This document shows positions 33,529-44,747 of a stretch of DNA of 64,000 nt, piece after piece. Location: the NCBI RefSeq assembly GCF_004514425.2, contig NZ_MYFN02000012.1, positions 1 to 64,000 on the forward strand, in the 5' to 3' direction. The notes under the pieces were generated by a model. The model was not told where the DNA came from. It saw nothing but the letters and a program-made list of their open reading frames with translations, and did not search any database. This DNA is from Shinella sumterensis. Its GTDB lineage: Bacteria; Pseudomonadota; Alphaproteobacteria; Rhizobiales; Rhizobiaceae. The number at the start of each line of letters is the position of its first letter. The first letter of the stretch is position 1. The position numbers and the translations under genes are program-made.

Positions 33529-33667
33529 TTTACACGCGCGCCTGCGTATCAGACTTTACAATTTTTACTTTTTTACATCGCCCACCTGTCAAAGACAACA
33601 CATCATTACTCGATTTACAGCCTGATTTGCCGGATTTTCCTCGCCGGATTGTGCGCTGCGATGTAAA
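33529..33667. promoter_or_regulatory. Cluster of TTTACA repeats in the regulator-aceA promoter region
   Basis: TTTACA occurs at 33529, 33555, 33572 and 33614, and inverted (TGTAAA) at 33662, within 140 bases. The first three are 26 and 17 bases apart. The region is A/T-richer than its surroundings and holds both promoters. May be operator half-sites for the XRE regulator, or chance in AT-rich DNA. Confidence 0.35.
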
Positions 33668-33735
33668 TACTGTCACATCAAATCGGGCAACAAGGAGCTG
33701 CCGCCCGATCCTGAAACATCGCACTGGAGGATACC

Positions 33736-35025
<1,290 letters not shown>

Positions 35026-35072
35026 GCGAGACCACCCTTTCAAGAACCCCTGATTACAAGAGGAGAAATGCC

Positions 35073-35312
35073 ATGACAGTCCAGACCCGCGTCAAGGAAC
35101 GTGCTGAAGAACAGGCGTCCGCCATGACATCCGATCAGCAGGCCATGATCCGCATGGTCGCCAATGACCTGCATCGCCTCAACCAGTCCGTCATGAAGGC
35201 GGTCGACGCCGGCGTGTCGGTCGAGCTCGTCCGCTCCGCCCGTCACCATGGCGGCGAGGGCAACTGGGGCGACCTGCTGATCCCGGTCATCGTGACGCAG
35301 GGTCGCGGCTGA
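35073..35312 (+). CDS. Conserved hypothetical protein cotranscribed with aceA
   Basis: A 79-residue acidic-to-neutral soluble protein (MTVQTRVKERAEEQASAMTSDQQ...). The helix-rich centre MIRMVANDLHRLNQSVMKAVDAGVSVELVRSARHH is followed by GGEGNWGDLLIPVIVTQGRG. No transmembrane helix, signal peptide or Cys. AGGAGA lies 9 bases before the ATG and it follows aceA by 47 bases, then a strong terminator, so the two form an operon. I recall similar small proteins after aceA in rhizobia but know no function. Confidence 0.75.
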   Translation: MTVQTRVKERAEEQASAMTSDQQAMIRMVANDLHRLNQSVMKAVDAGVSVELVRSARHHGGEGNWGDLLIPVIVTQGRG

Positions 35313-35332
35313 CAGGCCTATATCCAGTCAAG

Positions 35333-35364
35333 AAAACCCCCGGCGTCCCTGCGCCGGGGGTTTT
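35333..35364 (+). terminator. Terminator of the aceA operon
   Basis: AAAACCCCCGGCG-N6-CGCCGGGGGTTTT followed by TC and more T, perfect 13-base arms, 20 bases after the small hypothetical gene. Confidence 0.9.
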
Positions 35365-35429
35365 TCGTTTCGGGCAGTATCCGGTGAAGAAGGCTCAGGA
35401 AGCTGCGCCTTCAACGTCGCGCAAAACCG

Positions 35430-37277
35430 TCAGGCGGCGCGGGCGGTCCGTCCGCTTGAATTGCGCTCTCCCGCCTCAAAACGAAACTGGCCGATAAGTG
35501 CCATCAGCTCGTCCGCCTGGCCTGCAAGCTGACGGCTCGCGCTCGTCGTCGATTCTACCATGGATGCGTTCTGCTGGGTCATCTGGTCCATCTGGTTGAC
35601 GGAACCGTTGACCTCCTGCAACGCTGCGGATTGATCCCGGCTGGCCGTCGCGATCAGGGCGACGTGGTCGCTGATGCCGACAATCTGGCGGCTGATTGCT
35701 GCAAGCACCGCGCCGGTTTCCTGCACAAGGCTCGCGCCCGTGCTGACCTCCTGCGTCGACTTGTCGATCAGGCCCTTGATTTCCTTGGCCGCCTCTGCCG
35801 AGCGCTGCGCCAGTTCGCGCACTTCCTGTGCAACGACCGCAAAGCCCTTGCCGGCTTCACCGGCCCGCGCCGCTTCGATGCCGGCATTGAGCGCGAGCAG
35901 GTTCGTCTGGAAGGCGATGTCATCGATCACCTCGATGATCTGCTCGATCTTTCGCGAGGCGTCTTCGATCCGCCCCATCGCCTCGATCGCGCTGGTCACC
36001 ACGGCGCTGGAACTGTCGGCGCTCGCTTTGGTTTCGGCGACCCGGCTGTTGGCCTCCTGCGCGCGTTCGGCGGAGGAACGAACGGTAACGGTGATCTCGT
36101 CCACCGCCGCCGCCGTCTGCTCGAGCGAGGCGGCCTGTGATTCCGTGCGACGCGACAGATCGTCGGCGGACCGGCGCATCTCGGCACCGCTGGACTGGAT
36201 CGCAACCGCATTGGCGCGAATGCTGCCGAGGGTGCCTTGCAGGCGCGACAGCGAATCGTTGAAATCCTGCCGCAGCTGTTCAAGCCGGCCGGAGAACGGC
36301 ACGTCGATCGTCTCGGAAAGATCGCCCTGCGCAAGACGACCGAGGCCGGCCGCCAGCTGGTTGACGGCGAAATCGATCTGCCGGTCCGTTTCGCGCTTTT
36401 CCGTGTCCACCTTTTCGCGCTCGGCTGCCGCCTCTTCATTCTGACGCTGGGCGGCGGCCTCCATGTCGATCCGGCGCTGCGCGTTTTCGCGGAAAACTTC
36501 CAGCGCACGCGCGATCTGGCCGAACTCGTTGGCCTTGTCCCGGCTGGGAATATCCGTGTCGAGGCGACCCTGCGCGATCGCGCCCACGGCACCGATCAGC
36601 GCGCGCAGCGGACGGGTCGCCCGGCGCACGGCGACATAGGCGAGACAGCCGAAGAGCAGCATGGAAACGCCACCCGCGATGATCGCGCGAAGCTGGAGGT
36701 CATGGATCTTCTGGAAGTAGACCTCCATCGGAATACCGATGAAAAGCAATCCGACATTGGCGCCGGCGGCATTCTTGACCGGGAAGTAGCCGGTCATGAA
36801 GTCACGGCCGAAAAGCTGCGCGGGGCCGAAATAGGGCGCGCCCTTGGCGAGTACCGCCTGTGCCGGATGATCCGCGGCGAGTTTCGTGCCGGTGGCGCGG
36901 CTGCCGTCTTCCTTCTTCACATTCGTCGAGATGCGGACATAGTCCGGTCCCTGTTTCTCAAAAATCGTCGCGACGCCGGCAATGGACGTGGCGGTGCGAT
37001 CGACAAGATCGTGGTTCGCAAGCTCCGGCATCGCATCGCTGCGCACGCCGGCAAGCGCACCATCCTTCAGCTCGATAGACGCCCCGTCGATCACGGCATC
37101 GTAGAGAACCGCCATGTTGCGCGTGGCGTCATGGGCGTCATTGGCCGCATCCTGCAGCACATAGCTCTTCAGATTGTAATGCATGACGCCGACGATGACC
37201 GCGGCGCTGAGAAAGATGAAGGCGAAGGTCATCGCCGCATACTGATAGGCGATCGAAGATCGGAATATCTTGCTCAT
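35430..37277 (-). CDS. Methyl-accepting chemotaxis protein with single Cache sensor
   Basis: A 615-residue chemoreceptor. TM1 is about 12-33, a periplasmic Cache_3-like domain about 34-186 ([34 protein letters not shown]), TM2 about 188-208, HAMP about 209-262, a second HAMP-like helical linker, and the signalling domain to about 590. The hairpin tip is [21 protein letters not shown] followed by [20 protein letters not shown]. No NWETF-type CheR-docking tail. It is adjacent to a second receptor in the same direction with a near-identical linker region ([19 protein letters not shown]), suggesting duplication with different sensors. Confidence 0.93.
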   Translation of the reverse strand: MSKIFRSSIAYQYAAMTFAFIFLSAAVIVGVMHYNLKSYVLQDAANDAHDATRNMAVLYDAVIDGASIELKDGALAGVRSDAMPELANHDLVDRTATSIAGVATIFEKQGPDYVRISTNVKKEDGSRATGTKLAADHPAQAVLAKGAPYFGPAQLFGRDFMTGYFPVKNAAGANVGLLFIGIPMEVYFQKIHDLQLRAIIAGGVSMLLFGCLAYVAVRRATRPLRALIGAVGAIAQGRLDTDIPSRDKANEFGQIARALEVFRENAQRRIDMEAAAQRQNEEAAAEREKVDTEKRETDRQIDFAVNQLAAGLGRLAQGDLSETIDVPFSGRLEQLRQDFNDSLSRLQGTLGSIRANAVAIQSSGAEMRRSADDLSRRTESQAASLEQTAAAVDEITVTVRSSAERAQEANSRVAETKASADSSSAVVTSAIEAMGRIEDASRKIEQIIEVIDDIAFQTNLLALNAGIEAARAGEAGKGFAVVAQEVRELAQRSAEAAKEIKGLIDKSTQEVSTGASLVQETGAVLAAISRQIVGISDHVALIATASRDQSAALQEVNGSVNQMDQMTQQNASMVESTTSASRQLAGQADELMALIGQFRFEAGERNSSGRTARAA

Positions 37278-37372
37278 TGTCGGGCTCCTATTGTCCCGAA
37301 ATGATAAAAATCAAGATATAAGAAAAGCTGAAAATCCGCCACCACATCCTGTAAATCGGGACGTCCAGGCAT

Positions 37373-37402
37373 AAAAAAGGCCCGGAAATCCAGGCCTTTT
37401 TT
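37373..37402 (-). terminator. Terminator of the second chemoreceptor gene
   Basis: AAAAAAGGCC-N10-GGCCTTTTTT with a long T run on the minus strand, 22 bases after the stop of the gene at 37424-39952. Confidence 0.82.
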
Positions 37403-37423
37403 GGGTTATCAGCGGCAGCTTTA

Positions 37424-39952
37424 TCAGGCGGCGCGGTAGGCGCCGTGATCGTGTTCTTCCGCTTCGAGACGGAACTGCTCGACCAGCATCATCAGCGTGT
37501 CGGCTTCGCCCGCAAGCTTGCGGCTCGCCGCCGTCGTGACGTCGACCATCGAGGCGTTCTGCTGGGTCATCTGGTCCATCTGGTTGACGGAGCCGTTGAC
37601 CTCCTGGAGTGCTGCCGCCTGGTCGCGGCTTGCCGTCGCCATCATGTCCACATGGTGGCTGACGGTGACGATCTGCTGGCTGATTGCGGCGAGCACGGCG
37701 CCGGTTTCCTGCACGAGATGCGAGCCGGCATTCACCTCGCTCGTCGATTTCTCGATGAGCACCTTGATCTCGCGGGCGGCACTCGCCGAGCGCTGCGCCA
37801 GTTCCCGCACCTCCTGCGCGACAACGGCAAAGCCCTTGCCCGCCTCGCCCGCACGCGCGGCCTCGATACCGGCATTGAGCGCCAGAAGGTTGGTCTGGAA
37901 CGCGATGTCGTCGATGACCTCGATGATCTGCTCGATCTGGCGGGAAGCCCCCTCGATGCGTCCCATCGCATCGATCGCGTTGCTGACGACGCCCGCGGAG
38001 TTGTCGGCGCTGCGCTTGGTGGCGCCCACGACGAGGTTGGCCTCATGCGCCCGCTCGGCGGAAGAGCGCACGGTCGCGGTGATCTGCTCGACGGCGGCGG
38101 CGGTCTCCTCCAGCGAGGAAGCCTGCGATTCGGTGCGCTTGGAAAGCGCGTCGGCCGATTGCAGCATGTCGGCGCCGCTGCGCTGGATCGACAGGGCATT
38201 GTTGCGGATCTGGCCCAGCGTATCCTGAAGGCGCACGAGCGAGACGTTGAAGTCCTGCCGCAGCTGCTCCAGGCGACCAGAGAACGGCGTCTCGATCTGG
38301 CGCGACAGGTCGCCCTGCGCCAGGCGGCCGAGGCCTGCGGCAAGCGCGTTGACCGCAAAGTCGATCTGCTGGTCCATCGCCTGCTTTTCCGCGTCGTTGC
38401 GGCGGCGTTCAGCCTCCGCCTCGGCGCGTTGCTGTTCGCTTTCGGCCTCCACGCGGATCTTGGACAGGGCGTTTTCCTTGAAGACGCCGAGCGCGCGGGC
38501 CATGTCGCCGATTTCGTCGGCACGGCTCTGGCCGGATATGCCGGTGTCGAGGAAACCGTCGGCAAGGCGGCGCATCGCGCCGGTGATCTGCCCGATCGGT
38601 CCCTTGAGCGTCAGCACCAGCGCGATGCCGGCAAGCACGGCGATGGCCGCACCGACGACAGTCGCCAGCACCGAGACCTGGTTGGCCTTCTCGCGCTCCG
38701 AGCCGGCGCTCGTCTTCTGCTCCTCGGCGAACTGGCTGAGCAGGTTCCAGATGCTGTCGATGGACTGGCCGGCCACATCGAAGTCGGCCGTGCGCTGGGT
38801 GCTGATCTTCACCAGCGTGGCGCTGTCGGCGTTGATCTTGTCGATGACGGGCGTCACCGCTTGCCCGACACCGTCGAAGAAGGCGAGTCCGTTGGCGCTG
38901 CCGCGCAGGGTGTCGATTTCGCTCGTCACGATGGACAGCGACGCCAGCAGCTTGGTGCGATTTTCCTCCGAGGTTTCGCCGAGGAAACGGGCCGCGATGA
39001 TTTCGGCGTCATAGATCGAGTTGACCAGCTTGCGCGTGGCGGACAGAACGGCTTCCGACTTGATGATCGGCTCATCGAGTTCGCCGAAGATGCGGGTCGC
39101 TTCGCGCATCTTCTCGCCGGCGCCACCCTGCAGCTGGATGGCGATCTGGCGGAAGCGGTTGATGCGGCGCGCCACTTCGGGAACGACGACATCGGCCGTA
39201 TCGCTGGAGGCCAGGTAACCGCCGAGCTCGTCGATCGTGGTGCGGATGGTGGTGGAGACGACCTTCTGGCTCTTCGGCAGGATGGCCGCAATCGAGCGTT
39301 CGGTCTTCGAAATCAGCGGGTAGCGCTCCTTGACGAGTTTCAGCTTTTCGTCCGGGGTCGCGGCCTTGGCGAAGTCGCTGAGGAAATCGGCAAAGAACCG
39401 GCCTGCATTCGTCAGGCGGTCGGCCTCGCGCAGCATGCTCTTTGCGGTGTTCTCGTCCTGACGGACGGAGCGCTGCAGCTTGGTCGCCTCTTCGAGGATC
39501 TTGATCTGTTCGGCGGCAAGGTAATTGAGGTTCTTGCCCATCGCGTCATGCAGCCTGGTCTCGCGGGTATAGAGCAGCCACAGGCCCTCCATGCGCGCCT
39601 CGATATCCTTGGTCTGCTTCTGGGCGTCGAGCAGCTTCGAGGCGTCGACGTCAGGGGTCAGGCCATCCATCGTCTGGCGCAGCAGCGTAACCTGCGCCTT
39701 CAGGCGCTGGTTGACCTCGTCGCGGGTCTCCTTGCTGGTATCCTGCAGGAAGCGGTTCATGCTGGCATAGACGTCCTTGAAGCCGCTGAGCGACTGGAGG
39801 ACGCTGTTGGAAATCTCCATGCGGCCCTGAAGCAGGCCGGTGGCATAGAGACCCGTGAAGCCGACGGCGCAAATGCTCAGAACGAACGGCAGGATGAAGA
39901 CCAGAACCTTGGTCTGGATTTTGAAACGGGCAAGAATGCGATCAATAAACAT
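37424..39952 (-). CDS. Methyl-accepting chemotaxis protein with long helical periplasmic domain (McpZ-like)
   Basis: An 842-residue receptor. TM1 is near 17-38 ([24 protein letters not shown]). An unusually long all-helical periplasmic region spans about 40-420, with no Cache or 4HB domain I can name. TM2 is near 425-448, then HAMP and a long coiled linker, and the signalling domain has the same tip as its neighbour. The size and helical periplasmic part recall S. meliloti McpZ. Start at 39952 ([15 protein letters not shown]) gives a proper N-terminal anchor; an ATG 30 bases earlier is less likely. Terminator downstream separates it from the smaller receptor. Confidence 0.9.
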   Translation of the reverse strand: MFIDRILARFKIQTKVLVFILPFVLSICAVGFTGLYATGLLQGRMEISNSVLQSLSGFKDVYASMNRFLQDTSKETRDEVNQRLKAQVTLLRQTMDGLTPDVDASKLLDAQKQTKDIEARMEGLWLLYTRETRLHDAMGKNLNYLAAEQIKILEEATKLQRSVRQDENTAKSMLREADRLTNAGRFFADFLSDFAKAATPDEKLKLVKERYPLISKTERSIAAILPKSQKVVSTTIRTTIDELGGYLASSDTADVVVPEVARRINRFRQIAIQLQGGAGEKMREATRIFGELDEPIIKSEAVLSATRKLVNSIYDAEIIAARFLGETSEENRTKLLASLSIVTSEIDTLRGSANGLAFFDGVGQAVTPVIDKINADSATLVKISTQRTADFDVAGQSIDSIWNLLSQFAEEQKTSAGSEREKANQVSVLATVVGAAIAVLAGIALVLTLKGPIGQITGAMRRLADGFLDTGISGQSRADEIGDMARALGVFKENALSKIRVEAESEQQRAEAEAERRRNDAEKQAMDQQIDFAVNALAAGLGRLAQGDLSRQIETPFSGRLEQLRQDFNVSLVRLQDTLGQIRNNALSIQRSGADMLQSADALSKRTESQASSLEETAAAVEQITATVRSSAERAHEANLVVGATKRSADNSAGVVSNAIDAMGRIEGASRQIEQIIEVIDDIAFQTNLLALNAGIEAARAGEAGKGFAVVAQEVRELAQRSASAAREIKVLIEKSTSEVNAGSHLVQETGAVLAAISQQIVTVSHHVDMMATASRDQAAALQEVNGSVNQMDQMTQQNASMVDVTTAASRKLAGEADTLMMLVEQFRLEAEEHDHGAYRAA

Positions 39953-40188
39953 GGCGGAACATCCGTTGTCGGCGCGCTCCACCCCTGCTCTCTTCCAGAG
40001 CCTCCCCAGGATTCGGACGCCGGATTACCGACTTCATGCGGCTGCAATGCCGCGTATCCGGGGGAGCATTCATTGCCAGCCGCGGGCATCCATCATGGGA
40101 CGCGGCTTCCGGAACCCTATCCAGAGATCATCGGCGGCAATCTTTAAAATTCCCTGACTTTTTAAACCGATTTATCCCGGCCCGAACG

Positions 40189-40326
40189 TCAAAGGGCGAT
40201 GAGCGCCAGTGCCGTCACCAGAATGGCAGCAAGCGCGCAATTGACGCCGATCGCCAGCAGACAGCGGCGGCTTTCCTCCGTTGCGGCAATGGCGATGGCG
40301 CGGGCGGGGCGGCGTGTGGAAGGCAT
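40189..40326 (-). CDS. Small membrane protein, hypothetical
   Basis: A 45-residue frame starting MPSTRRPARAIAIAATEESRR with one hydrophobic segment CLLAIGVNCALAAILVTALALIAL to the end. The basic N-terminus before a single helix predicts a cytoplasm-in, bitopic protein. GGAG lies about 10 bases before the ATG. It is too short to identify. Plausible as a real small protein, but without homology evidence. Confidence 0.45.
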   Translation of the reverse strand: MPSTRRPARAIAIAATEESRRCLLAIGVNCALAAILVTALALIAL

Positions 40327-40483
40327 GCGGCGATACTCCGTTACGGGGAAACAACAGGCAACGCGGATGATCCGGTCTGCCGGCCCACATCATGTTGTCT
40401 CCCATCCCGAAAGGTGGGAAACGCCGACATTTCGAGAGCATCCGCCCCGAGGTCTTAACGGACGGTAAAGGACCGTGCAGGAA

Positions 40484-41665
40484 TCACGCTTCCTGCCCCG
40501 CGGCGTGGCCGGACGCCCAGGCCCACTGGAAATTATAGCCGCCCAGCCAGCCGGTGACATCCACCGCCTCGCCGATGAAGTAGAGCCCCGGCACCGCCTT
40601 TGCCGCCATGCTGCGGGAATCGAGCGTGGCCGTATCGATGCCGCCGAGCGTGACCTCCGCCGTGCGATAGCCTTCCGACGCCGGCGGCCGGAACCGCCAG
40701 TCGCGCAGCCTTTGCACCAGCGCATCGATCCGCTTCCCGGAGAGTTCGGCGAGCGGGCCGTCGATGCCCAGATCGGTGACGACCAACTGCGCCAGTTTCT
40801 TCGGGATATGTTCGGCGAGAACGGTCTGCACCGCCTGCCGGCCGTTCTGCTTGCGGGCGGCGGCGATGATCGCGGCGAAGTCGAGATCGGGGCGGATGTG
40901 CAGGCCGATCTCCTCCCCCTCGCGCCAATAGGAGGAGATTTGCAGGATGGCCGGGCCGCTCAGCCCGCGATGGGTGAAGAGCGCCGCCTCGCGGAATTCG
41001 GTCTTGCCGTGGCGTGCCGCCACGTCCACCGCGACGCCGGGCAGGCCCTCGTGGGCGGCAAGTGTGGCGGGATCGAGCATCAGCGGCACGAGACCGGCAC
41101 GGGTTTCGATAACGGGCAGCCCGAACTGCTCCGCGATACGATAGGCAAATCCCGTGGCGCCCATCTTGGGTATGGACTTTCCGCCGGTGGCAACGACCAG
41201 CGAGGCGGCCTCGATCGCACCCTGCTCCGTCGATATGCGGAAGGACGTCCCGTCATGCGCGATGTCGCCGATCGCAGTGGAAAGCCTGAGTTCGACGCCC
41301 GCCGCCTTCATCTCGGCGAGCAGCATGGCAATGATGTCCTTCGCCGAATTGTCGCAGAAGAGCTGGCCCAGCGTCTTCTCATGCCAGGCGATACGGTGCC
41401 GCTCCACGAGATCGAGGAAATCACGCGGGGTGTAGCGGGCAAGCGCCGACTTTGCGAAATGCGGGTTGGCGGAGAGGAAATTCTTCGGGCCGGCATGGAT
41501 ATTGGTGAAGTTGCAGCGGCCGCCGCCGGAAATGCGTATCTTTTCGCCCGGCGCCTTCGCATGGTCGAGAACGAGCACACGGCGCCCGCGCCTGCCCGCC
41601 TCGATGGCGCACATCATGCCGGCCGCGCCGGCTCCGATAATGACGACGTCCCGCCGCTCTGCCAC
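40484..41665 (-). CDS. NAD(P)/FAD-dependent oxidoreductase, HI0933 (YhiN/BaiN-like) family
   Basis: A 393-residue flavoprotein. The FAD-binding Rossmann motif VVIIGAGAAGMMCAIEAGRRG is at the N-terminus, then the family signature KIRISGGGRCNFTN (about 43-56). GLSGPAILQISSYW, TLGGIDTATLDS and GLYFIGEAVDVTGWLGGYNFQWA at the end are all HI0933 hallmarks. The reaction for most members is unknown; BaiN acts on bile acids and others are annotated as aminoacetone oxidases. Located between a chemoreceptor and the puu-like genes, apparently on its own. Confidence 0.88.
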   Translation of the reverse strand: MAERRDVVIIGAGAAGMMCAIEAGRRGRRVLVLDHAKAPGEKIRISGGGRCNFTNIHAGPKNFLSANPHFAKSALARYTPRDFLDLVERHRIAWHEKTLGQLFCDNSAKDIIAMLLAEMKAAGVELRLSTAIGDIAHDGTSFRISTEQGAIEAASLVVATGGKSIPKMGATGFAYRIAEQFGLPVIETRAGLVPLMLDPATLAAHEGLPGVAVDVAARHGKTEFREAALFTHRGLSGPAILQISSYWREGEEIGLHIRPDLDFAAIIAAARKQNGRQAVQTVLAEHIPKKLAQLVVTDLGIDGPLAELSGKRIDALVQRLRDWRFRPPASEGYRTAEVTLGGIDTATLDSRSMAAKAVPGLYFIGEAVDVTGWLGGYNFQWAWASGHAAGQEA

Positions 41666-41782
41666 GTTGAAATCCTCTTTTTCCCTCTCTTTCGGCCATC
41701 GCAGCAGAATGTCAATCCGGGCACGAAAACGGGAAATAGAACGGAAATCCCCGTTTTGATGCGCAGGGGGGAGCTAGCCAAG

Positions 41783-41803
41783 CATCATTCTGTGTCTATG
41801 ATG
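41783..41803. promoter_or_regulatory. Inverted repeat CATCAT-N9-ATGATG in the puuA-like promoter
   Basis: Perfect 6-base arms at 41783-41788 and 41798-41803, 29 bases before the start of the glutamine-synthetase-like gene. The right arm overlaps a -10-like TATGAT (41797-41802), so a protein bound here would block transcription. Confidence 0.4.
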
Positions 41804-41831
41804 GCGCATCATCAACCAACCCCGGTGTGTC

Positions 41832-43271
41832 ATGCCGTCCAGGAAGAAAGTCGTTACGCCTACCATAGAGAAAGCAGCACGCTCCACCAAAATCCCTCCC
41901 GCCATCAGCGTGCCACGCGGAGTAAAGACCTGGAAGGACGCCGCAGACTGGCTTCGGGCCCGCGGCATTGAAGACATCGAATGCATCACACCGGACCTCG
42001 CGGGCGTGCCGCGCGGCAAGATGATGCCGTCGTCGAAGTTCACCTCGAACACGTCGCTGGCGCTGCCTTCGGCGCTCTATCGCCACACGATTTCCGGCGA
42101 TTACCCGGAGGAGACCGGCAATTTCCGCTATGAGCCGCGCGACAGCGACCTCAAGCTGGTGCCGGATCTTTCCACCCTTTCCGTGGTGCCGTGGGAAACC
42201 GATCCGACCGCGCAGGTGATCTGCGACATCGTCGGCTCGACGGGCGAGAACGTGCCCTATACGCCGCGCAACGTGTTGAAGAACGTCGTGCAGATGTATC
42301 GCGAGCGCGGCTGGAAGCCGGTCGTGGCGCCCGAGATCGAATTCTATCTCGTCGCCGTCAACGACGACCCGGATTATCCGCTGCATCCGCCGAAGGGCCG
42401 CTCCGGCCGCGCCATCCTGGGCGGACAGGGCTATTCCATCGCCGGCATCAACGAATTCGACGAACTGATCGACGACATCTATCACTTCTCGGAAAAGCAG
42501 GGCCTCGAGATCGATACGCTGATCCACGAGGAAGGGCCCGCGCAGCTCGAAATCAACCTGCGCCACGGCGATCCCATCGAATTGGCCGACCAGGTGTTCC
42601 TGTTCAAGCGCACGATCCGCGAGGCGGCGCTGAAGCACGGCATCTACGCCACCTTCATGGCCAAGCCCATGCAGGGCCAGGCCGGATCGGCCATGCATAT
42701 CCACCAGTCGGTGGTGGAGCTCGACACGGGCCGGAACGTCTTCTCCAACCCGGACGGATCGCCCTCGAAGGAGTTCTTCCACTTCATCGGCGGCATGCAG
42801 GCCTATGTGCCGAAGACGCTGGTCATGATGGCGCCCTATGTGAACTCCTATCGACGCCTGACGCCCGACATGTCGGCGCCGGTCAACAATGCCTGGGGCT
42901 ACGACAACCGCACCACGGCCTTCCGCGTGCCGGTGTCGGACGCGGCCGCCCGCCGTATCGAAAACCGCCTGCCGGGATCGGACGCCAATCCGTATCTCGC
43001 GCTCGCGGCGTCGCTCGGTTGCGGCCTGCTCGGCATCATGAACGGGATTGAGCCGAGCCCGCCGACGGAGGACACCGCCAACGAGGGCACGATCGATCTG
43101 CCGCGCGGCCTGCTCGAGGCCGTGTCGCTGCTCGAATCCGATCCCGCACTGGCGGAGGTGCTGAGCGCGGAGTTCATCGGGCTCTATGCCGGCGTCAAGC
43201 GCGGCGAGTTCGAGACCTTCATGCAGGTGATCAGCCCCTGGGAACGCGAGTTCCTGCTGCTCAACGTCTGA
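41832..43271 (+). CDS. puuA: Glutamine synthetase family protein, gamma-glutamylputrescine synthetase-like
   Basis: A 479-residue GS-like ligase with an N-terminal beta-grasp (about 30-130, GVPRGKMMPSSKF) and a catalytic domain with PEIEFYLV, EGPAQLEINLRHGDP, GSAMHIHQS and NNAWGYDNRTTAFRVP. It differs from GlnA in lacking the Tyr-adenylylation loop. The next gene is a gamma-glutamylputrescine oxidase-like FAD enzyme, so ligation of glutamate to putrescine or a related amine is the best guess. Ethanolamine or other amines are possible. A putrescine transporter is in the same window. Confidence 0.83.
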   Translation: MPSRKKVVTPTIEKAARSTKIPPAISVPRGVKTWKDAADWLRARGIEDIECITPDLAGVPRGKMMPSSKFTSNTSLALPSALYRHTISGDYPEETGNFRYEPRDSDLKLVPDLSTLSVVPWETDPTAQVICDIVGSTGENVPYTPRNVLKNVVQMYRERGWKPVVAPEIEFYLVAVNDDPDYPLHPPKGRSGRAILGGQGYSIAGINEFDELIDDIYHFSEKQGLEIDTLIHEEGPAQLEINLRHGDPIELADQVFLFKRTIREAALKHGIYATFMAKPMQGQAGSAMHIHQSVVELDTGRNVFSNPDGSPSKEFFHFIGGMQAYVPKTLVMMAPYVNSYRRLTPDMSAPVNNAWGYDNRTTAFRVPVSDAAARRIENRLPGSDANPYLALAASLGCGLLGIMNGIEPSPPTEDTANEGTIDLPRGLLEAVSLLESDPALAEVLSAEFIGLYAGVKRGEFETFMQVISPWEREFLLLNV

Positions 43272-43364
43272 GCGGCCGGCGGTCCGGGCCGCCTGAAACG
43301 TCATCCCGATCAGCGGCCGGCGCCCCGGTGCGCCGCCGCAGCCTCTTTTCCATGAGTGTGCGCT

Positions 43365-44651
43365 ATGCCCTGGCAAAGCCCGATTTCCCCCGGCGTCTCT
43401 TGGTATGAAGCAAGCGTTGGAGACCGCCCCGAATATGCGCCGCTCGACGGCTCGGTCGAGACGGATGTCGCCATCGTCGGCGGCGGCTTCACCGGCCTCC
43501 AGGCCGCCTACAACCTCGCCCTCAAGGGGGTGCGTGTCACGCTCATCGAAGCACACCGCTTCGGCGACGGCGCGTCCGGCCGCAATGGCGGCCAGCTCGG
43601 CACCGGCCAGCGCACCGATGCGGAGGAACTGGAAGCCGAACTGGGCTACGAGCGCGCCAGGGCGCTGTTCGAGCTTGCGGAAAACGCCAAGCAGCACATC
43701 CACGATTTCGCCGCCGCGCAAAAACTCGACATCGACTATGTGCCCGGCCAGCTCAATGTCAGCCACAAGACAAGCTATGAGAAGGACTTCCGCGATCATA
43801 TCGAGATCGCCGCGACCCGCTTCGGCTATCCGCACATGCACTTCATGGACCGGGCGGAAACCGAGGAACGCGTCGGCTCGAAGCGGTTCTTCTTCGGCAT
43901 CCGCGATACCGGCACCGGCCATATCCATCCGATGAAGCTCATCGTCGGCGTCGCGCGGGCGGCGCAGGAGGCGGGCGCCAATCTCCACGAAAGAACCCCT
44001 GCCCTCAAGATCGAACGGTCCGGCGGAAAGGTGGTGATCACGACGGCGCGCGGCACCATCCGGGCCGACAAGGCCCTGATCGCCTGCAATGCCTATATCG
44101 GCGATCTGGAGCCGAAGACGGCGGCGCATGTCATGCCGATCCGCTCCTTCATCGGCGCGACGGTGCCGCTCGATAAATTCCCGTCGATCATCCCTGGAGG
44201 GGAATCCATCGCCGACACGCGCTTCGTCGTGCGCTACTTCCGCAAGACGCGCGACGGCCGGCTGCTGTTTGGCGGACGCGAAGCCTACACCTCCGACAAT
44301 CCTGATGACATGACGCCGCCCATCCGCCGGCAGATCGAGGAGGTCTATCCGGAACTCAAGGGCATCGAACTCACCCATGCCTGGGGCGGCTCCGTCGGCA
44401 TCACCATGCCGCGCAAGCCCTATGTGCGCGAGGTCATGCCGGGCATCACGACGATCGGCGGTTATTCCGGCCACGGCGTCATGCTGTCAAACTACTGTGG
44501 CAAGCTCTATGCCGAGGACGTGACCGGCGGCAGCGCGGAGCTCGACCAGTTGAAGGCCCTGAAAATCCCGGCCTTCCCCGGTGGCTCGCGGTTCCGCTCG
44601 CCGCTTCTGTTCCTCGCCATGACGTGGTACGCGCTACGCGACAAGCTCTGA
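43365..44651 (+). CDS. puuB: FAD-dependent gamma-glutamylputrescine oxidase-like protein
   Basis: A 428-residue DAO-family oxidoreductase. It has N-terminal ISPGVSWYEASVG, FAD motif VAIVGGGFTGLQAAYNLALKG, then FGDGASGRNGGQLGTGQRTDA, as in PuuB/OrdL, and C-terminal AWGGSVGITMPRKPYVREV and TTIGGYSGHGVMLSNYCGK. It oxidises the glutamylated amine to the aldehyde. Start at 43365 (MPWQSPISPG); a GTG 9 bases earlier is possible. It follows the GS-like gene by 93 bases. The next pathway enzymes, PuuC and PuuD, are not in the window. Confidence 0.85.
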   Translation: MPWQSPISPGVSWYEASVGDRPEYAPLDGSVETDVAIVGGGFTGLQAAYNLALKGVRVTLIEAHRFGDGASGRNGGQLGTGQRTDAEELEAELGYERARALFELAENAKQHIHDFAAAQKLDIDYVPGQLNVSHKTSYEKDFRDHIEIAATRFGYPHMHFMDRAETEERVGSKRFFFGIRDTGTGHIHPMKLIVGVARAAQEAGANLHERTPALKIERSGGKVVITTARGTIRADKALIACNAYIGDLEPKTAAHVMPIRSFIGATVPLDKFPSIIPGGESIADTRFVVRYFRKTRDGRLLFGGREAYTSDNPDDMTPPIRRQIEEVYPELKGIELTHAWGGSVGITMPRKPYVREVMPGITTIGGYSGHGVMLSNYCGKLYAEDVTGGSAELDQLKALKIPAFPGGSRFRSPLLFLAMTWYALRDKL

Positions 44652-44747
44652 TCTGTTCGGAAACACCGATTTTGTTGCGTCGCACGCTGGTGTTTTTAAA
44701 TCGATTAGATTATAACACCCGGCAACAGAACGAGATCGAGATATCCG

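Noticed and set aside
37445-40147. 900-codon plus-strand frame opposite the second chemoreceptor
   Set aside because: Shadow of a receptor gene with intact MCP motifs; no ribosome binding site or domain.
41796-44474. 892-codon minus-strand frame opposite the puuA/puuB-like genes
   Set aside because: Shadow frame; the plus-strand proteins are full length with family motifs.
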